A DNA stretch of 64,000 nucleotides, from contig JBOGCF010000026.1 in assembly GCA_051656605.1 (NCBI GenBank), forward strand, positions 26,534 through 90,533. The letters are read 5' to 3'. The notes under the pieces were generated by a model. That model was not told the DNA's origin. It did not search any database and worked only from the letters and a program-made list of their open reading frames with translations. Both the position numbers and the translations under genes were made by a program. Every line of letters begins with the position of its first letter. The stretch's first letter is position 1. Shown one piece after another: positions 34,615-43,094 of the stretch. The DNA comes from UBA12018 sp051656605. Its GTDB lineage: Bacteria; Bacteroidota; Bacteroidia; Bacteroidales; CAMTPD01.

Positions 34615-34962
34615 TTAGAAAGGAAGATCATCTTGCTGTGCAGGTTCCAAAGGCATATCGTTGAAGTCTGGCATTGGTGATCCGGCCGGAGCAGCATTTT
34701 CTTGTCCTTCGATGTTCCAAGCTTTTAGATCTGTATACCATCTTCCGTTATACTCGCGACTCTCTACGTCAAAATCGACAGAAACGGTTGAGCCTATCGC
34801 GAATGATTCCACATTAAACTTGTCTCCCCACAATGAGAAGCAAACTTTTTTAGGATACTGATCTTCGGTTTCGATCACAAAGTTTTGCTTTTTCCATACC
34901 CCATTGCGTCCTTCGCCTGTTTGTGTAGGCAGAACCAAAATCATTTTACCGGAAATTTTCAT
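34615..34962 (-). CDS. DUF3127 protein with an SSB-like acidic C-terminus
   Basis: This 115-residue protein matches the Bacteroidota DUF3127 family: MKISGKMILVLPTQTGEG, WKKQNFVIETEDQYPKKV, CFSLWGDK and NGRWYTDLKAW. The pattern of strands suggests a single OB-fold. After residue 85 the chain turns into an acidic, Pro-rich tail ending in DDLPF, very like the DDDIPF tip with which single-stranded DNA-binding protein docks repair enzymes. A role at ssDNA or RNA is inferred from this resemblance and not established for the family. Confidence 0.85.
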   Translation of the reverse strand: MKISGKMILVLPTQTGEGRNGVWKKQNFVIETEDQYPKKVCFSLWGDKFNVESFAIGSTVSVDFDVESREYNGRWYTDLKAWNIEGQENAAPAGSPMPDFNDMPLEPAQQDDLPF

Positions 34963-35094
34963 TCTCTAAGATTTATATAAATATGAATAGTTTCATCATT
35001 TGTAAAGAAAAACAAATTAACGTTATCTATCTAATACAAAATAAAAGACGTTTGTTATAAAGAAAATCGCTAATCATTACTCAGCGCGAGTATG

Positions 35095-35102
35095 CAAAGA
35101 TA
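35095..35102 (-). promoter_or_regulatory. -7 promoter box, probably of the DUF3127 gene
   Basis: The minus strand reads TATCTTTG, an exact match. It implies a leader of about 125 bases for the gene at 34962. No -33 is seen. Confidence 0.45.
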
Positions 35103-35150
35103 AGAGATTTACCGTTTATATAGATGTTCAATAAATATAATTAGAGAGAT

Positions 35151-36437
35151 ATGAGTCATCTTATTTTGTTAACGAGTACCTTCCAAACCGGTTACTCAGA
35201 AGTTTCAGATTGGTTTATCAAACATGCTAACCAGCTTCTTCGCGATGTGGGGCTTTCGCCTCAAAGTGCGGATAGCTTTGATCGTCTTGTAATTCTGGCA
35301 GGAGTATTTCTAATTGCCTATTTCTCGTATTTATTACTATCAAAGGTGGTGATTAGGGGAGTACATGGTATCGTGAAGAGGACAAAGACTCGGTATGATA
35401 CGATCTTGTATGATAACTACTTCTTCCATCGGTTGTTTGGTTTAATACCTCCGTTATTGGTAGAGTTTCTTGCGCCGCTAGCGTTTAAGAATCCGGATAA
35501 TATGTTGCTGGCGTTTATAGAGAAAGGTGTAGCGGTGTACGTTACAATAGTCTTTATTAAAGTATGTACGGCTTTGATCAACTCTGCATTTCAGTATTTC
35601 GCAAACGGCAATTCCGACGGTTATCAAACCTATAAGAGTGCGGCCGAAATTATGAAAATATCGGTAATCGTATTTGGTTGCCTTGTAATTGTAGGGATCT
35701 TTTTGTCGAAGTCTGTTGCAGGTGTTATTACCGGATTGAGTGCATTTGCTGCCGTATTGATGTTGATCTTTAAAGATACGTTGCTTGGTTTTATTGCCGG
35801 CTTGCAGCTTGCCGAATACAAAATGGTAAAGGTGGGCGACTGGATTGTGGTGCCCGATAGCTTGGCAAACGGTACTGTAATCGAAATGTCTCTTATTACG
35901 ATTAAAGTGCAAAACTTTGATAATACGATTGTAACCGTACCTCCTTATTCGCTGATTAGTGGTCAGTTCCAAAACTGGAAAGGGATGTCTGATTCGGGTG
36001 TGCGCCGTATTAAGAAGACGATCTTGCTTGATCAGCTTACCATCAAGCGTATCGATGAATCGTTTATTGCTAAAGTGAAAGATAATCCGATACTTGGCGG
36101 TTATCTCGACGATAAATACATGACAGAGAATACAGGAGGTATCACAACTTCGCCTAGGGATATGACTACCAACGTGGGCTTGTTCCGTGTTTGGGTGCAA
36201 CACTATTTGCAGAATAATCCGGATGTAAGTGTGAATCCGTACATTGTATTGCAAGGCGACGAATCTACCGGTGCCGGTTATCCTTTCTTGCTCAACTTCT
36301 TTATCAACACTACTGTTTGGCAAGATTATGAAATCATTCAATCACGAATCTTTGAAGAGATCATGACTGCGGTGGAAGTGTTTGATCTGAAACTGTTCCA
36401 ATACAAGACAAGTATTCAATCAGGTTTGCCTCAATAA
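35151..36437 (+). CDS. MscS-family mechanosensitive channel (YbdG-like)
   Basis: This 428-residue inner-membrane protein has about five N-terminal hydrophobic segments, then the MscS pore helix and beta domain. The pore region reads VAGVITGLSAFAAVLMLIFKDTLLGFIAGLQL and is followed by VKVGDWIVVPD and GTVIEMSLITIKVQNFDNTIVTVP. The C-terminal third is soluble and resembles the extended cytoplasmic domain of YbdG-type proteins. It should release solutes upon osmotic downshift. It is a single gene with a terminator behind it. Confidence 0.93.
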   Translation: MSHLILLTSTFQTGYSEVSDWFIKHANQLLRDVGLSPQSADSFDRLVILAGVFLIAYFSYLLLSKVVIRGVHGIVKRTKTRYDTILYDNYFFHRLFGLIPPLLVEFLAPLAFKNPDNMLLAFIEKGVAVYVTIVFIKVCTALINSAFQYFANGNSDGYQTYKSAAEIMKISVIVFGCLVIVGIFLSKSVAGVITGLSAFAAVLMLIFKDTLLGFIAGLQLAEYKMVKVGDWIVVPDSLANGTVIEMSLITIKVQNFDNTIVTVPPYSLISGQFQNWKGMSDSGVRRIKKTILLDQLTIKRIDESFIAKVKDNPILGGYLDDKYMTENTGGITTSPRDMTTNVGLFRVWVQHYLQNNPDVSVNPYIVLQGDESTGAGYPFLLNFFINTTVWQDYEIIQSRIFEEIMTAVEVFDLKLFQYKTSIQSGLPQ

Positions 36438-36455
36438 CAGGTTAAGTGGTTTGTT

Positions 36456-36503
36456 AAAAAGCTGCATGTTTAGAGTTTTATGCTCAAAGCTTGCAGCTTT
36501 TTT
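36456..36503 (+). terminator. terminator after the MscS gene
   Basis: AAAAAGCTGCA pairs with TGCAGCTTTTTT across a loop of about 25 bases. The T run is on the plus strand. Confidence 0.75.
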
Positions 36504-36590
36504 CATTTAAAGAGGCTCTAATAGATAGCGTGTCTTTAATTTGTATAAATTAGTGATATTATTTGTTTGTATTAATAAAAAGATAAGATT

Positions 36591-37169
36591 ATGAAAAGAT
36601 TTCTTCTAGTATTATCCTTGGTAGTGGCTTCAATTGGAGCTAAAGGACAATGTAATTTAAGCTTTGGTCCTAAGGTTGGATTGAATGTTTCGGATCTGAC
36701 GAATGGTGACTATTCGGCGAGAGTAGGCATGAATGTCGGTATTTTTGCTCAATATCGTTTTAATAACTCATGGGCGGTGCAACCGGAGATCCTTTATTCG
36801 ATGCAAGGAGCTAAACTAGACCATCTTCTGGACGGAGGAAGTTCGAATAGAACTTATAAAGTAGACTATATCTCTGTGCCAATTTTAGCTAAGTTTTATG
36901 CAACGCAAGGACTGAGCTTTGGTATTGGTCCGCAGGTGGCGTTCCGTGTAAAGGCTGATAACGGCGGTGGAACATATGATAACAATGAGACATTTAAAGA
37001 TAAAACGAATCCGGTAGAACTAGCTGCGGCGGTTGGTGCTGCATACGACTTTCCTTTTGGTATTGTCTTGGATGCGCGTTATACAATCGGAATGACTAAA
37101 ACCTTTAAATCTGATTTTTGGGAAGGACATAATAGTGTGTTCCAATTCAGCGTAGGCTATAAGTTTTGA
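36591..37169 (+). CDS. small outer-membrane beta-barrel protein, copy 1
   Basis: This 192-residue protein has a signal peptide ending near GAKG|QC and about eight predicted strands, as in OmpA/OmpX-like or PorT-like barrels. Repeated features are SFGPKVGLNVSDL, RVGMNVGIFAQYRFN, AVQPEILYSMQGAK and a C-terminal FQFSVGYKF whose final Phe is the outer-membrane assembly signal. It has no known specific function. It is a tandem duplicate of the gene at 37432, which shares all of these blocks. Confidence 0.88.
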   Translation: MKRFLLVLSLVVASIGAKGQCNLSFGPKVGLNVSDLTNGDYSARVGMNVGIFAQYRFNNSWAVQPEILYSMQGAKLDHLLDGGSSNRTYKVDYISVPILAKFYATQGLSFGIGPQVAFRVKADNGGGTYDNNETFKDKTNPVELAAAVGAAYDFPFGIVLDARYTIGMTKTFKSDFWEGHNSVFQFSVGYKF

Positions 37170-37390
37170 TGATAGCTTGCAAAATACATGAAATTGCTGT
37201 TTTAAAATATCTGAATATTATTGAAGTTATTCTCTCGTTGGATAAATATCAAGTCGCTAATAGTCAGAGGTTGTTTTTGTAAACTCATTCCAATTTGTTT
37301 GTAAAACTTATACATAAATAGTTTAATTGCAGAGCTGGGCTAAAACAAAAGGTTTGGCTGATGGTTTTTATTAATAAGTTTGTAGCACAT

Positions 37391-37398
37391 TATTTTTG
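37391..37398 (+). promoter_or_regulatory. -7 promoter box of barrel copy 2
   Basis: TATTTTTG matches TAnnTTTG, 33 bases before the ATG at 37432. The two copies are therefore likely expressed separately. Confidence 0.5.
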
Positions 37399-37431
37399 TT
37401 ATAAAACCGATTAATTATTAAATTAAACAAG

Positions 37432-38001
37432 ATGAAAAAGTTTGTTTTGATGGCAGCAATGGCAATGGTATCATTGGGTGCATTCTGTCAAGAAGGTTTG
37501 AGCTTTGGTCCTAAAATTGGATTGAATATTGCAAATATGACGAATATGGACACTGATAGCCGAGTTGGTATGAATGTAGGTATCTTTGCTCAGTATCGTT
37601 TCAATCAATGGATTGGTGTTCAACCTGAGGTTTTGTATTCGATGCAAGGTGCTAAAGCTGATGCTTTAGGTTTTACAGGAACAATGAAAGTTGACTACAT
37701 CAATGTACCTATCTTGGCAAAATTGTATGTATTCAACGGATTGAATATCGAACTTGGTCCTCAGTTTGGTTTCTGTACACGTGCCAAAGGAGATGTTAGT
37801 TATGATGGTGATAGCTTTGTAAACGGCGACTTGAAAGACAATGTAAATACATTTGACTTTGGTATCGCAATGGGCTTGGCTTATGACTTCGACTTTGGTC
37901 TTACAGCTAATGCACGTTATGTTGCAGGTACAACTGATGTAATCAAGAATAGCGACGTTCGCAACAGTGTATTCCAAATTGGAGTTGGTTATAAATTCTG
38001 A
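37432..38001 (+). CDS. small outer-membrane beta-barrel protein, copy 2
   Basis: This 189-residue protein has a signal peptide ending near SLGAFC|QE. It shares SFGPKIGLNIANM, RVGMNVGIFAQYRFN, VQPEVLYSMQGAK and a closing FQIGVGYKF with the gene at 36591, so the pair arose by tandem duplication. The strands are conserved and the outer loops differ (for example DGDSFVNGDLKDN here), suggesting divergence at the cell surface. There is a terminator directly after it. Confidence 0.88.
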   Translation: MKKFVLMAAMAMVSLGAFCQEGLSFGPKIGLNIANMTNMDTDSRVGMNVGIFAQYRFNQWIGVQPEVLYSMQGAKADALGFTGTMKVDYINVPILAKLYVFNGLNIELGPQFGFCTRAKGDVSYDGDSFVNGDLKDNVNTFDFGIAMGLAYDFDFGLTANARYVAGTTDVIKNSDVRNSVFQIGVGYKF

Positions 38002-38018
38002 TAACGATAGTAACAATT

Positions 38019-38059
38019 AAAAAGCGGAGTTGAGGTTTATTCTCAACTCCGCTTTTTTG
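38019..38059. terminator. terminator between the barrel gene and the TIGR03987-like gene
   Basis: AAAAAGCGGAGTTGAG pairs with CTCAACTCCGCTTTTTT around a 7-base loop. It is symmetrical and suits both convergent genes. Confidence 0.85.
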
Positions 38060-38063
38060 TTTC

Positions 38064-38459
38064 TTATTGGTGCATTCCAACATACATTCCGATAAAATAA
38101 GGAATCAACCAAATACACCATACAACAATACTAAACTTGTTGAAGTTTTTCCTTGCTTTTTCGCTGCCCTTAAAGTATGTCCACACAGCCCAAGAAGCAT
38201 GGATAAACATAAGGACAATTGCAATAATTCCGGTAATGGTGTGGATTTCGTCGTGATGACCTGTTAGTTTGGCAATATGAGCCATTAGTGAAGTTCCGAT
38301 CGTGTCGAATAAAAATCCGAACAAAAAGAAGATTACATGCCATCCATTAAGGTGTTTTTGCAACTTCTCACCCCATACACCAATGGTATAAAATACAAGA
38401 GCGGATGAGATGATGGTAATCGCTGCAATTAGAAAATGTAAGTCTACGGCGTTTGTCAT
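38064..38459 (-). CDS. small four-helix membrane protein, TIGR03987-like
   Basis: From the ATG at 38459 (MTNAVDLHFLIAA) this is a 131-residue inner-membrane protein with four hydrophobic segments. Conserved features include VWGEKLQKHLNGWHVIFFLFGFLFDTIGTSLM-like text, which fits the TIGR03987/HsmA-like family, several His residues facing the membrane (GHHDEIHTITG), and a SWAVWTYFKGSEKARKNFNKFS loop. A longer frame from 38498 adds 13 polar residues and is less likely. No function is established to my knowledge. Confidence 0.75.
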   Translation of the reverse strand: MTNAVDLHFLIAAITIISSALVFYTIGVWGEKLQKHLNGWHVIFFLFGFLFDTIGTSLMAHIAKLTGHHDEIHTITGIIAIVLMFIHASWAVWTYFKGSEKARKNFNKFSIVVWCIWLIPYFIGMYVGMHQ

Positions 38460-38588
38460 AATAGTAATGTTTGTTGTATATCTAAAACAAAGAATCATTT
38501 CAATGGTTTAAAGTGATTATTCGTATTTTATAACATTTGATATGCAAGATTTTCATGCTCTTATCCGTTATATAGAATAGACAATTCA

Positions 38589-40256
38589 ATGAACATAGAA
38601 ATGGCAAAAGAAAAGATCTACACATTACCTTATTTGCTCGACCGAAGTGTGAAACAATACTCGAATCGATTGGCATTGTCGTTTGTAGAGAAACATAAAA
38701 TCACATATAAGGGACTTGGAGCATTGGCTCGAAAAATATCGTTTTTTCTTTCGTTTCATGACGTAGAGAAAGGTGATAAAGTTGCGTTACTAGGCGAGAA
38801 TTCGCCAAACTGGAGTGCTGCTTTTTGGGGAATTACGTACGGTGGAGCTGTAGCTGTGCCCATTCTTCCTGATTTTTCGGCTGCGGAGATTAATAATATC
38901 TTGGAACATTCGGAGTCGAAAGTGTTATTTATTTCACAACGTATTTATAAACGAATTGGCGATGCGCTCAACTTTAAGGGACATCTTTTCTTCATCGATC
39001 ACTTTGATACGGAAGATGAAGAAGAAAGACTTACTACTGTTCATAATGCGAAGGACTTTGAGAGTTATGAACCGGAAGAGGTGTTGTCTGAAGATTTGGC
39101 TAGTATTATTTATACCTCCGGTACTACCGGGCGATCAAAAGGGGTAATGCTAACGCATGGTAACCTGACTTTTGTTGCGGAAAAGGTGCGTTCGATTCAG
39201 GAGGTATATGATACGGATAGTTTCTTGTCTGTATTACCTTTGTCGCATGTTTATGAAAATGTGCTGGGATTGATCTTGCCAATCAGCCGTGGAGCTTCTG
39301 TTTATTATATGAGTAAACCTCCTACACCTACGTTATTGATGAAAGCTCTAGAAGAGGTGAAGCCAACCATGATGTTGATTGTGCCGTTGATCATTGAGAA
39401 GATTTACTTTTCTCGTATTCGTCCCGAATTGACTCGAAACTTTTTGATGCGTAATATGTATCACATATGGCCAATTAATCACTTTATGAATCGAAAGGCC
39501 GGTAAGATGTTGAAGAAGGCTTTTGGTGGTAGACTTCGCTTCTTGGGAATTGGTGGAGCACCGCTTGATGTCTCGACCGAACGTTTCTTGCGCGATGGTG
39601 CAGTACCGTATTCATGTGGATATGGTCTTACAGAAACGGCTTCTCTTATTTTTGGTTCGAAGGTTGGAAAGGTTAAGTTTCGTTCGGTAGGCCCTCCTCT
39701 CGAAGGAGTGAGTTATATGATTCGTAAACCAAGTGATAAGGCGATAGAAGGAGAAGTGGTTGTGAAAGGTAGAGGAGTAATGCGTGGTTATTTTAAAGAT
39801 ACGGAGCAGACACGCCAGGTGCTTTCACCGGATGGATGGTTCAGTACCGGAGATCTTGCTGAGATGAAGAATGGAAACTTGTATATTCGCGGTCGTTCTA
39901 AGAATATGATCTTGGGTCCGAGCGGTGAAAACATATATCCGGAGGAGATCGAGTCTGTATTGAATACGATGGATGGAGTAGAAGAGTCTGTTGTATATGA
40001 AAAACGTGGACGTATTATTGCTAAGGTTTATATTAATCCGGAGAATCTGGCAAAGAAATACGATGCATTTAAGCAATTGGCTTCTTTTAAGCAGGAAGAA
40101 TTGCAAGGAAGACTTGATAACTATGCAACTGAGTTAAAGAAGAAATTGAATGCTCATCTCAATAGGTATTCGCAGGTACAGGATATGATTTTGATGAATG
40201 CTCCGTTTGAAAAGACTCCGACGCATAAGATAAAACGATTCTTGTATCAGAACTAA
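38589..40256 (+). CDS. AMP-dependent long-chain acyl-CoA synthetase (AMP-binding family)
   Basis: This 555-residue adenylate-forming enzyme activates a fatty acid with ATP and CoA. The P-loop is IIYTSGTTGRSKGVMLTHGN (about residues 175-194), A5 is CGYGLTETASLIFG, A7 is WFSTGDLAEMKNGNLYI, and A8/A10 are RGRSKNMILGPSGENIYPEEIE and a C-terminal KTPTHKIKRF with the catalytic Lys. No signal peptide is present. A second ATG (38601) is an alternative start. It is a single gene with a shared terminator at 40286. Confidence 0.94.
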   Translation: MNIEMAKEKIYTLPYLLDRSVKQYSNRLALSFVEKHKITYKGLGALARKISFFLSFHDVEKGDKVALLGENSPNWSAAFWGITYGGAVAVPILPDFSAAEINNILEHSESKVLFISQRIYKRIGDALNFKGHLFFIDHFDTEDEEERLTTVHNAKDFESYEPEEVLSEDLASIIYTSGTTGRSKGVMLTHGNLTFVAEKVRSIQEVYDTDSFLSVLPLSHVYENVLGLILPISRGASVYYMSKPPTPTLLMKALEEVKPTMMLIVPLIIEKIYFSRIRPELTRNFLMRNMYHIWPINHFMNRKAGKMLKKAFGGRLRFLGIGGAPLDVSTERFLRDGAVPYSCGYGLTETASLIFGSKVGKVKFRSVGPPLEGVSYMIRKPSDKAIEGEVVVKGRGVMRGYFKDTEQTRQVLSPDGWFSTGDLAEMKNGNLYIRGRSKNMILGPSGENIYPEEIESVLNTMDGVEESVVYEKRGRIIAKVYINPENLAKKYDAFKQLASFKQEELQGRLDNYATELKKKLNAHLNRYSQVQDMILMNAPFEKTPTHKIKRFLYQN

Positions 40257-40285
40257 AAGCTATCAGCTAAACTCTATAAAATAGA

Positions 40286-40323
40286 AAAACGAGGTCTTCA
40301 ATTGATTTGAAAGACCTCGTTTT
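40286..40323. terminator. bidirectional terminator
   Basis: AAAACGAGGTCTT pairs with AAGACCTCGTTTT between convergent genes ending at 40256 and 40348. Confidence 0.8.
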
Positions 40324-40347
40324 ATATATAAAGATTTTGGCGTAATC

Positions 40348-41082
40348 TTATTCAGATTCTCTTACAAGCTCAATTTGTGTTCCATTATTTAATACCCAAT
40401 TGATGGTTGTATTGGTATAATTGATCACAAGATTATGAGACAAATAAGGATTTTCTGTTTGATAAAATAAGGCCAGTGCTTGGTTCGTTGTTAATTGCCA
40501 TGATCCCTTTGTGAGATATAGGTCTGTTTGGGATGCAAGGTTGTAGATTGCACAAGTGAATTGATGATTGGGCAAGATGGTAAATACCACCTTATTTTGT
40601 GCATCTTGTTGGTTTGGTAAGTAATTAACATAGGTTCCAACAATATTCCCGCCTTCCGGACACTCGGTATTTTGAGTGAGTGATGTAACATATGAAACAA
40701 CAAGTCTGTTTTGTGTGATCCCTGCGGCATCTGTATACGGTTGAGTAAACCCACGAAGTTGTACAAAAACAGGATTTTCCATGGTAGGATCTACTGCTGT
40801 ATATTTATCTAATAATGTTTGAAATGCACTTTCTCGAGCTATAGGCAAAGTCATTCCGGTGGCACAACTGGTAAAGACCGGATTGAAGTTGTTCATATAG
40901 AATAAACCAGAATAATAGAAGTTTGATTCACTAACGATAACAGGACCAATTCCCATCGATTCAACATTCTGACTACTTGGGGGTGTGTATGCAGAGCCTG
41001 CTTTTTGCACATTACTGCTACTTCCACATGATGAGAAGATCAGCGTAGCTACTGCACTTAATGTAAGAAGTGTCTTTTTCAT
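40348..41082 (-). CDS. NlpE-like lipoprotein, copy 1
   Basis: This 244-residue lipoprotein has a lipobox at TLIFSSC. The first half contains ESNFYYSG, then FTSCATGMTLPIA and FVQLRGF, which resembles the OB-type C-terminal domain of NlpE/CutF copper-homeostasis lipoproteins (their FxDCATG block). The second half (NIVGTYVNYL, GSWQLTTNQALALF) looks like a small META or lipocalin-like barrel. It is paralogous to the protein at 41270. NlpE monitors envelope and surface stress in other bacteria. Here the role is inferred from limited motif similarity. Confidence 0.6.
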   Translation of the reverse strand: MKKTLLTLSAVATLIFSSCGSSSNVQKAGSAYTPPSSQNVESMGIGPVIVSESNFYYSGLFYMNNFNPVFTSCATGMTLPIARESAFQTLLDKYTAVDPTMENPVFVQLRGFTQPYTDAAGITQNRLVVSYVTSLTQNTECPEGGNIVGTYVNYLPNQQDAQNKVVFTILPNHQFTCAIYNLASQTDLYLTKGSWQLTTNQALALFYQTENPYLSHNLVINYTNTTINWVLNNGTQIELVRESE

Positions 41083-41190
41083 AATCTGTTGTTTTTGTTT
41101 TAGATAGTTTCTTATTAAACAAGGAGGTTTATTTTAAGTTGTAAATTATGTGCTGTTTTGAGTGTGAAAAAGTATTGTTATATAATGCAA

Positions 41191-41220
41191 AAAGAGAGAC
41201 TCAATCTCGAGCCTCTCTTT
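41191..41220 (-). terminator. terminator after NlpE-like copy 2
   Basis: AAAGAGAG pairs with CTCTCTTT, followed by a T run on the minus strand, past the stop at 41270. Confidence 0.65.
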
Positions 41221-41269
41221 CTTAAGAATAGATATATTTATTTAATCACGAAAGGAGTAAAATCCTTTT

Positions 41270-41998
41270 TTATTTTTTGGTAAATGTAAATGTTGCACCA
41301 CCATTATCAGTCCAGCTAATTGTATTATTACTGTAATTGATTGTTGCAGTATGAGACAAAGTCGAGTCTTGAGCCAAATAATTTAATGAAACTTGGTCTG
41401 CTTGAAGAAGATTCCAAGAACCATCAACTTTAGCGGTTTGCTTTTTATCTTTTAGATCCAAAGTAATAACGGAAAATTGATAGTCTTTACCCACAGTGAG
41501 CGTCATTTCTTCAGTTGCTTTTTCTTTCGAAGGCACCATACAGATATAAGTTCCGGTGATGTTTTTCTGTGTAGTACAGGTTTCATCTTGTCTCCATCCT
41601 GTAATATCCGAGATCACAAATTGTTGACCTCCTTTATCATTAGGTGCAAAATATCCTCTGAATTCACCTAATACGGGTTTTTCTCCTTTAGGTTGCATCT
41701 GGGTATATTCTTTTGCAACATCGTCATAGTCGCCGGTTTTTGCGATTGTAAGCTTTGCTCCTGTTGCGCAATCAGTAAAGTAACTGCCGTTTGCATCGGA
41801 GCTAACTTCTCCGCAAAAATAGAAATTAGATTCTGCAATGTTTACCGGACCAGGCGATGCCGGATAATTGTTTTCTGCTGCTAACTCTTGTGGTGTAGGA
41901 GGAGATGTGGTTGCAGATTCTTCACTTGTCGTTTTTTTGCCTTGTGAACAAGAAGCCATAAACAATACAGCTCCTACAATGTAAACTAGTTTTTTCAT
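41270..41998 (-). CDS. NlpE-like lipoprotein, copy 2
   Basis: This 242-residue lipoprotein has a lipobox at VLFMASC and a Ser/Thr/Pro linker (KKTTSEESATTSPPTP). Shared blocks with copy 1 are ESNFYFCG, YFTDCATGAKLTIA, GEFRGYF, KNITGTYICMV and GSWNLLQADQVSLNY. The FTDCATG block is the better match to the NlpE/CutF-type domain. It probably sits in the outer membrane facing the periplasm. Both copies lie on the minus strand 187 bases apart, with a terminator between them, so each has its own transcript. Confidence 0.6.
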   Translation of the reverse strand: MKKLVYIVGAVLFMASCSQGKKTTSEESATTSPPTPQELAAENNYPASPGPVNIAESNFYFCGEVSSDANGSYFTDCATGAKLTIAKTGDYDDVAKEYTQMQPKGEKPVLGEFRGYFAPNDKGGQQFVISDITGWRQDETCTTQKNITGTYICMVPSKEKATEEMTLTVGKDYQFSVITLDLKDKKQTAKVDGSWNLLQADQVSLNYLAQDSTLSHTATINYSNNTISWTDNGGATFTFTKK

Positions 41999-42104
41999 AA
42001 AATCTTAGGAACGATAATAGTAATGCATAATGAAACAACATCCTTCTTGCTTTTGCAAATACAAAAGATAAAGAAGGTGTATCTAGATTACTGAATCGAA
42101 TATC

Positions 42105-42284
42105 TTATAATTCTTCGATTTCAGAATGCTCTTCATTCCATGTATCCGGAGCTGCTTCCGGATCTTCCTGACTTTGAAGCCAAGCATAGTACTCGTCTTT
42201 GGTTACCCATTCTCCGGTTGCGCTGTTGTAATATTCTATTTCGTTAGTTTCCGGATTAAATCTTTTTTCTTTGTTATCATCCAT
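42105..42284 (-). CDS. small acidic protein of 59 residues
   Basis: From the ATG at 42284 this frame reads MDDNKEKRFNPETNEIEYYN, then SATGEWVTKDEYYAWLQSQE, then a strongly acidic end (EDPEAAPDTWNEEHSEIEEL). It is soluble, rich in aromatic and acidic residues and has no transmembrane part. The amino-acid pattern NPETNEIEYYNSATGEWV, with paired Trp/Tyr, looks like a real folded motif rather than random translation. It lies alone between a lipoprotein gene and gtrA. I do not recognise the family. Confidence 0.65.
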   Translation of the reverse strand: MDDNKEKRFNPETNEIEYYNSATGEWVTKDEYYAWLQSQEDPEAAPDTWNEEHSEIEEL

Positions 42285-42377
42285 GACAATTACATTTTAT
42301 GTGAATTTATCAGTTCGTTAATGATATAAGCTGTTTTTATCGTAATTGTTCATTTGATTAAGGTTTTTCTGTCTTAA

Positions 42378-42782
42378 TTATTTCGTGTGTTTAAACACAA
42401 AGCGTAGTAGGAGAAAGTTGAGAGGTAGTGCGATTATAAATACCGGGAATGGAGCTGCTTCTTTGGGAATCCCAATCCAAATAAAGAAATTAAGAAAACC
42501 TAATTGCATAACGTAATTAAAACCTTGTTGCATTAGAAAACCAATACTTTTCTGTAGTGATGGCTTTTGCTTAAAGGTAAAATATGAAGTAAGAAAGAAG
42601 TTGGAGGTAATGCTTACAATTGAAGCCAATGTATAAGAAAGACTAGGAGAGCAGATTTGTGTAAGCGGTAAGTATATTAAATACAGAATCAATGTTATTA
42701 GTGTTCCAACGATGATAAAACGAATGAATTGCCCTTGCTTAGTTGGAGCATTTACCTTTTTTATTACAGATGATAGGTTCAT
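42378..42782 (-). CDS. GtrA-family membrane protein
   Basis: This 134-residue inner-membrane protein has four hydrophobic segments and the GtrA beginning QFIRFIIVGTLITLILYLIYLPL. Later blocks are VSITSNFFLTSYFTFK and NFLLLRFVF. GtrA-like proteins are thought to flip or help flip lipid-linked sugars for cell-surface glycan modification, usually with a glycosyltransferase next door, but none is present here. A TATCTTTA (42807-42814 on the minus strand), one mismatch from the -7 consensus, may be its promoter. Confidence 0.85.
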   Translation of the reverse strand: MNLSSVIKKVNAPTKQGQFIRFIIVGTLITLILYLIYLPLTQICSPSLSYTLASIVSITSNFFLTSYFTFKQKPSLQKSIGFLMQQGFNYVMQLGFLNFFIWIGIPKEAAPFPVFIIALPLNFLLLRFVFKHTK

Positions 42783-43094
42783 GTTTGAATTATGCGATTA
42801 GGAAGTAAAGATACTTTAATTTTTGTTGCAGTTGTCAAGATTATAACTCTTTTCCTATTTTAACAGCGAATCTAACAAACTTACAAAAAGGATTACTTGT
42901 TCTTGTTGAAAGAGCATGGGAAATAGTTCCTAATGTGAAATTTAGAATTAAGAATAATCTGGAGGAGTTTGCATTGGATATTAAATATATACAAAAGGAT
43001 ATAATGCAATGAATATCATTGTAAGATTCTATATCTTTGTAATATACGAATTAGAACTGCACCCTCTTCCTATATTTTAAAAGGAGGATCTATT
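42783..43094. other. intergenic region with a possible gene remnant
   Basis: These 312 bases lie between gtrA and the first L,D-transpeptidase. An open frame on the plus strand ends at the TGA at about 43013 and contains protein-like text (GLLVLVERAWEIVPNVKF, then RIKNNLEEFALDIKYIQKD) without a usable start codon. It may be a decayed gene end. A -7 box lies at 43032-43039. Confidence 0.35.
43032..43039 (+). promoter_or_regulatory. -7 promoter box of the L,D-transpeptidase pair
   Basis: TATCTTTG is an exact TAnnTTTG, 55 bases before the ATG. A strong AAAAGGAGG ribosome-binding sequence follows 7 bases before the start codon, which is unusual for this phylum. Confidence 0.65.

Noticed and set aside
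35478..36341. Long minus-strand open frame of 287 codons opposite the MscS gene
   Set aside because: It lies entirely antisense to a clear MscS gene, has His- and Arg-rich shadow composition and no promoter or homology.
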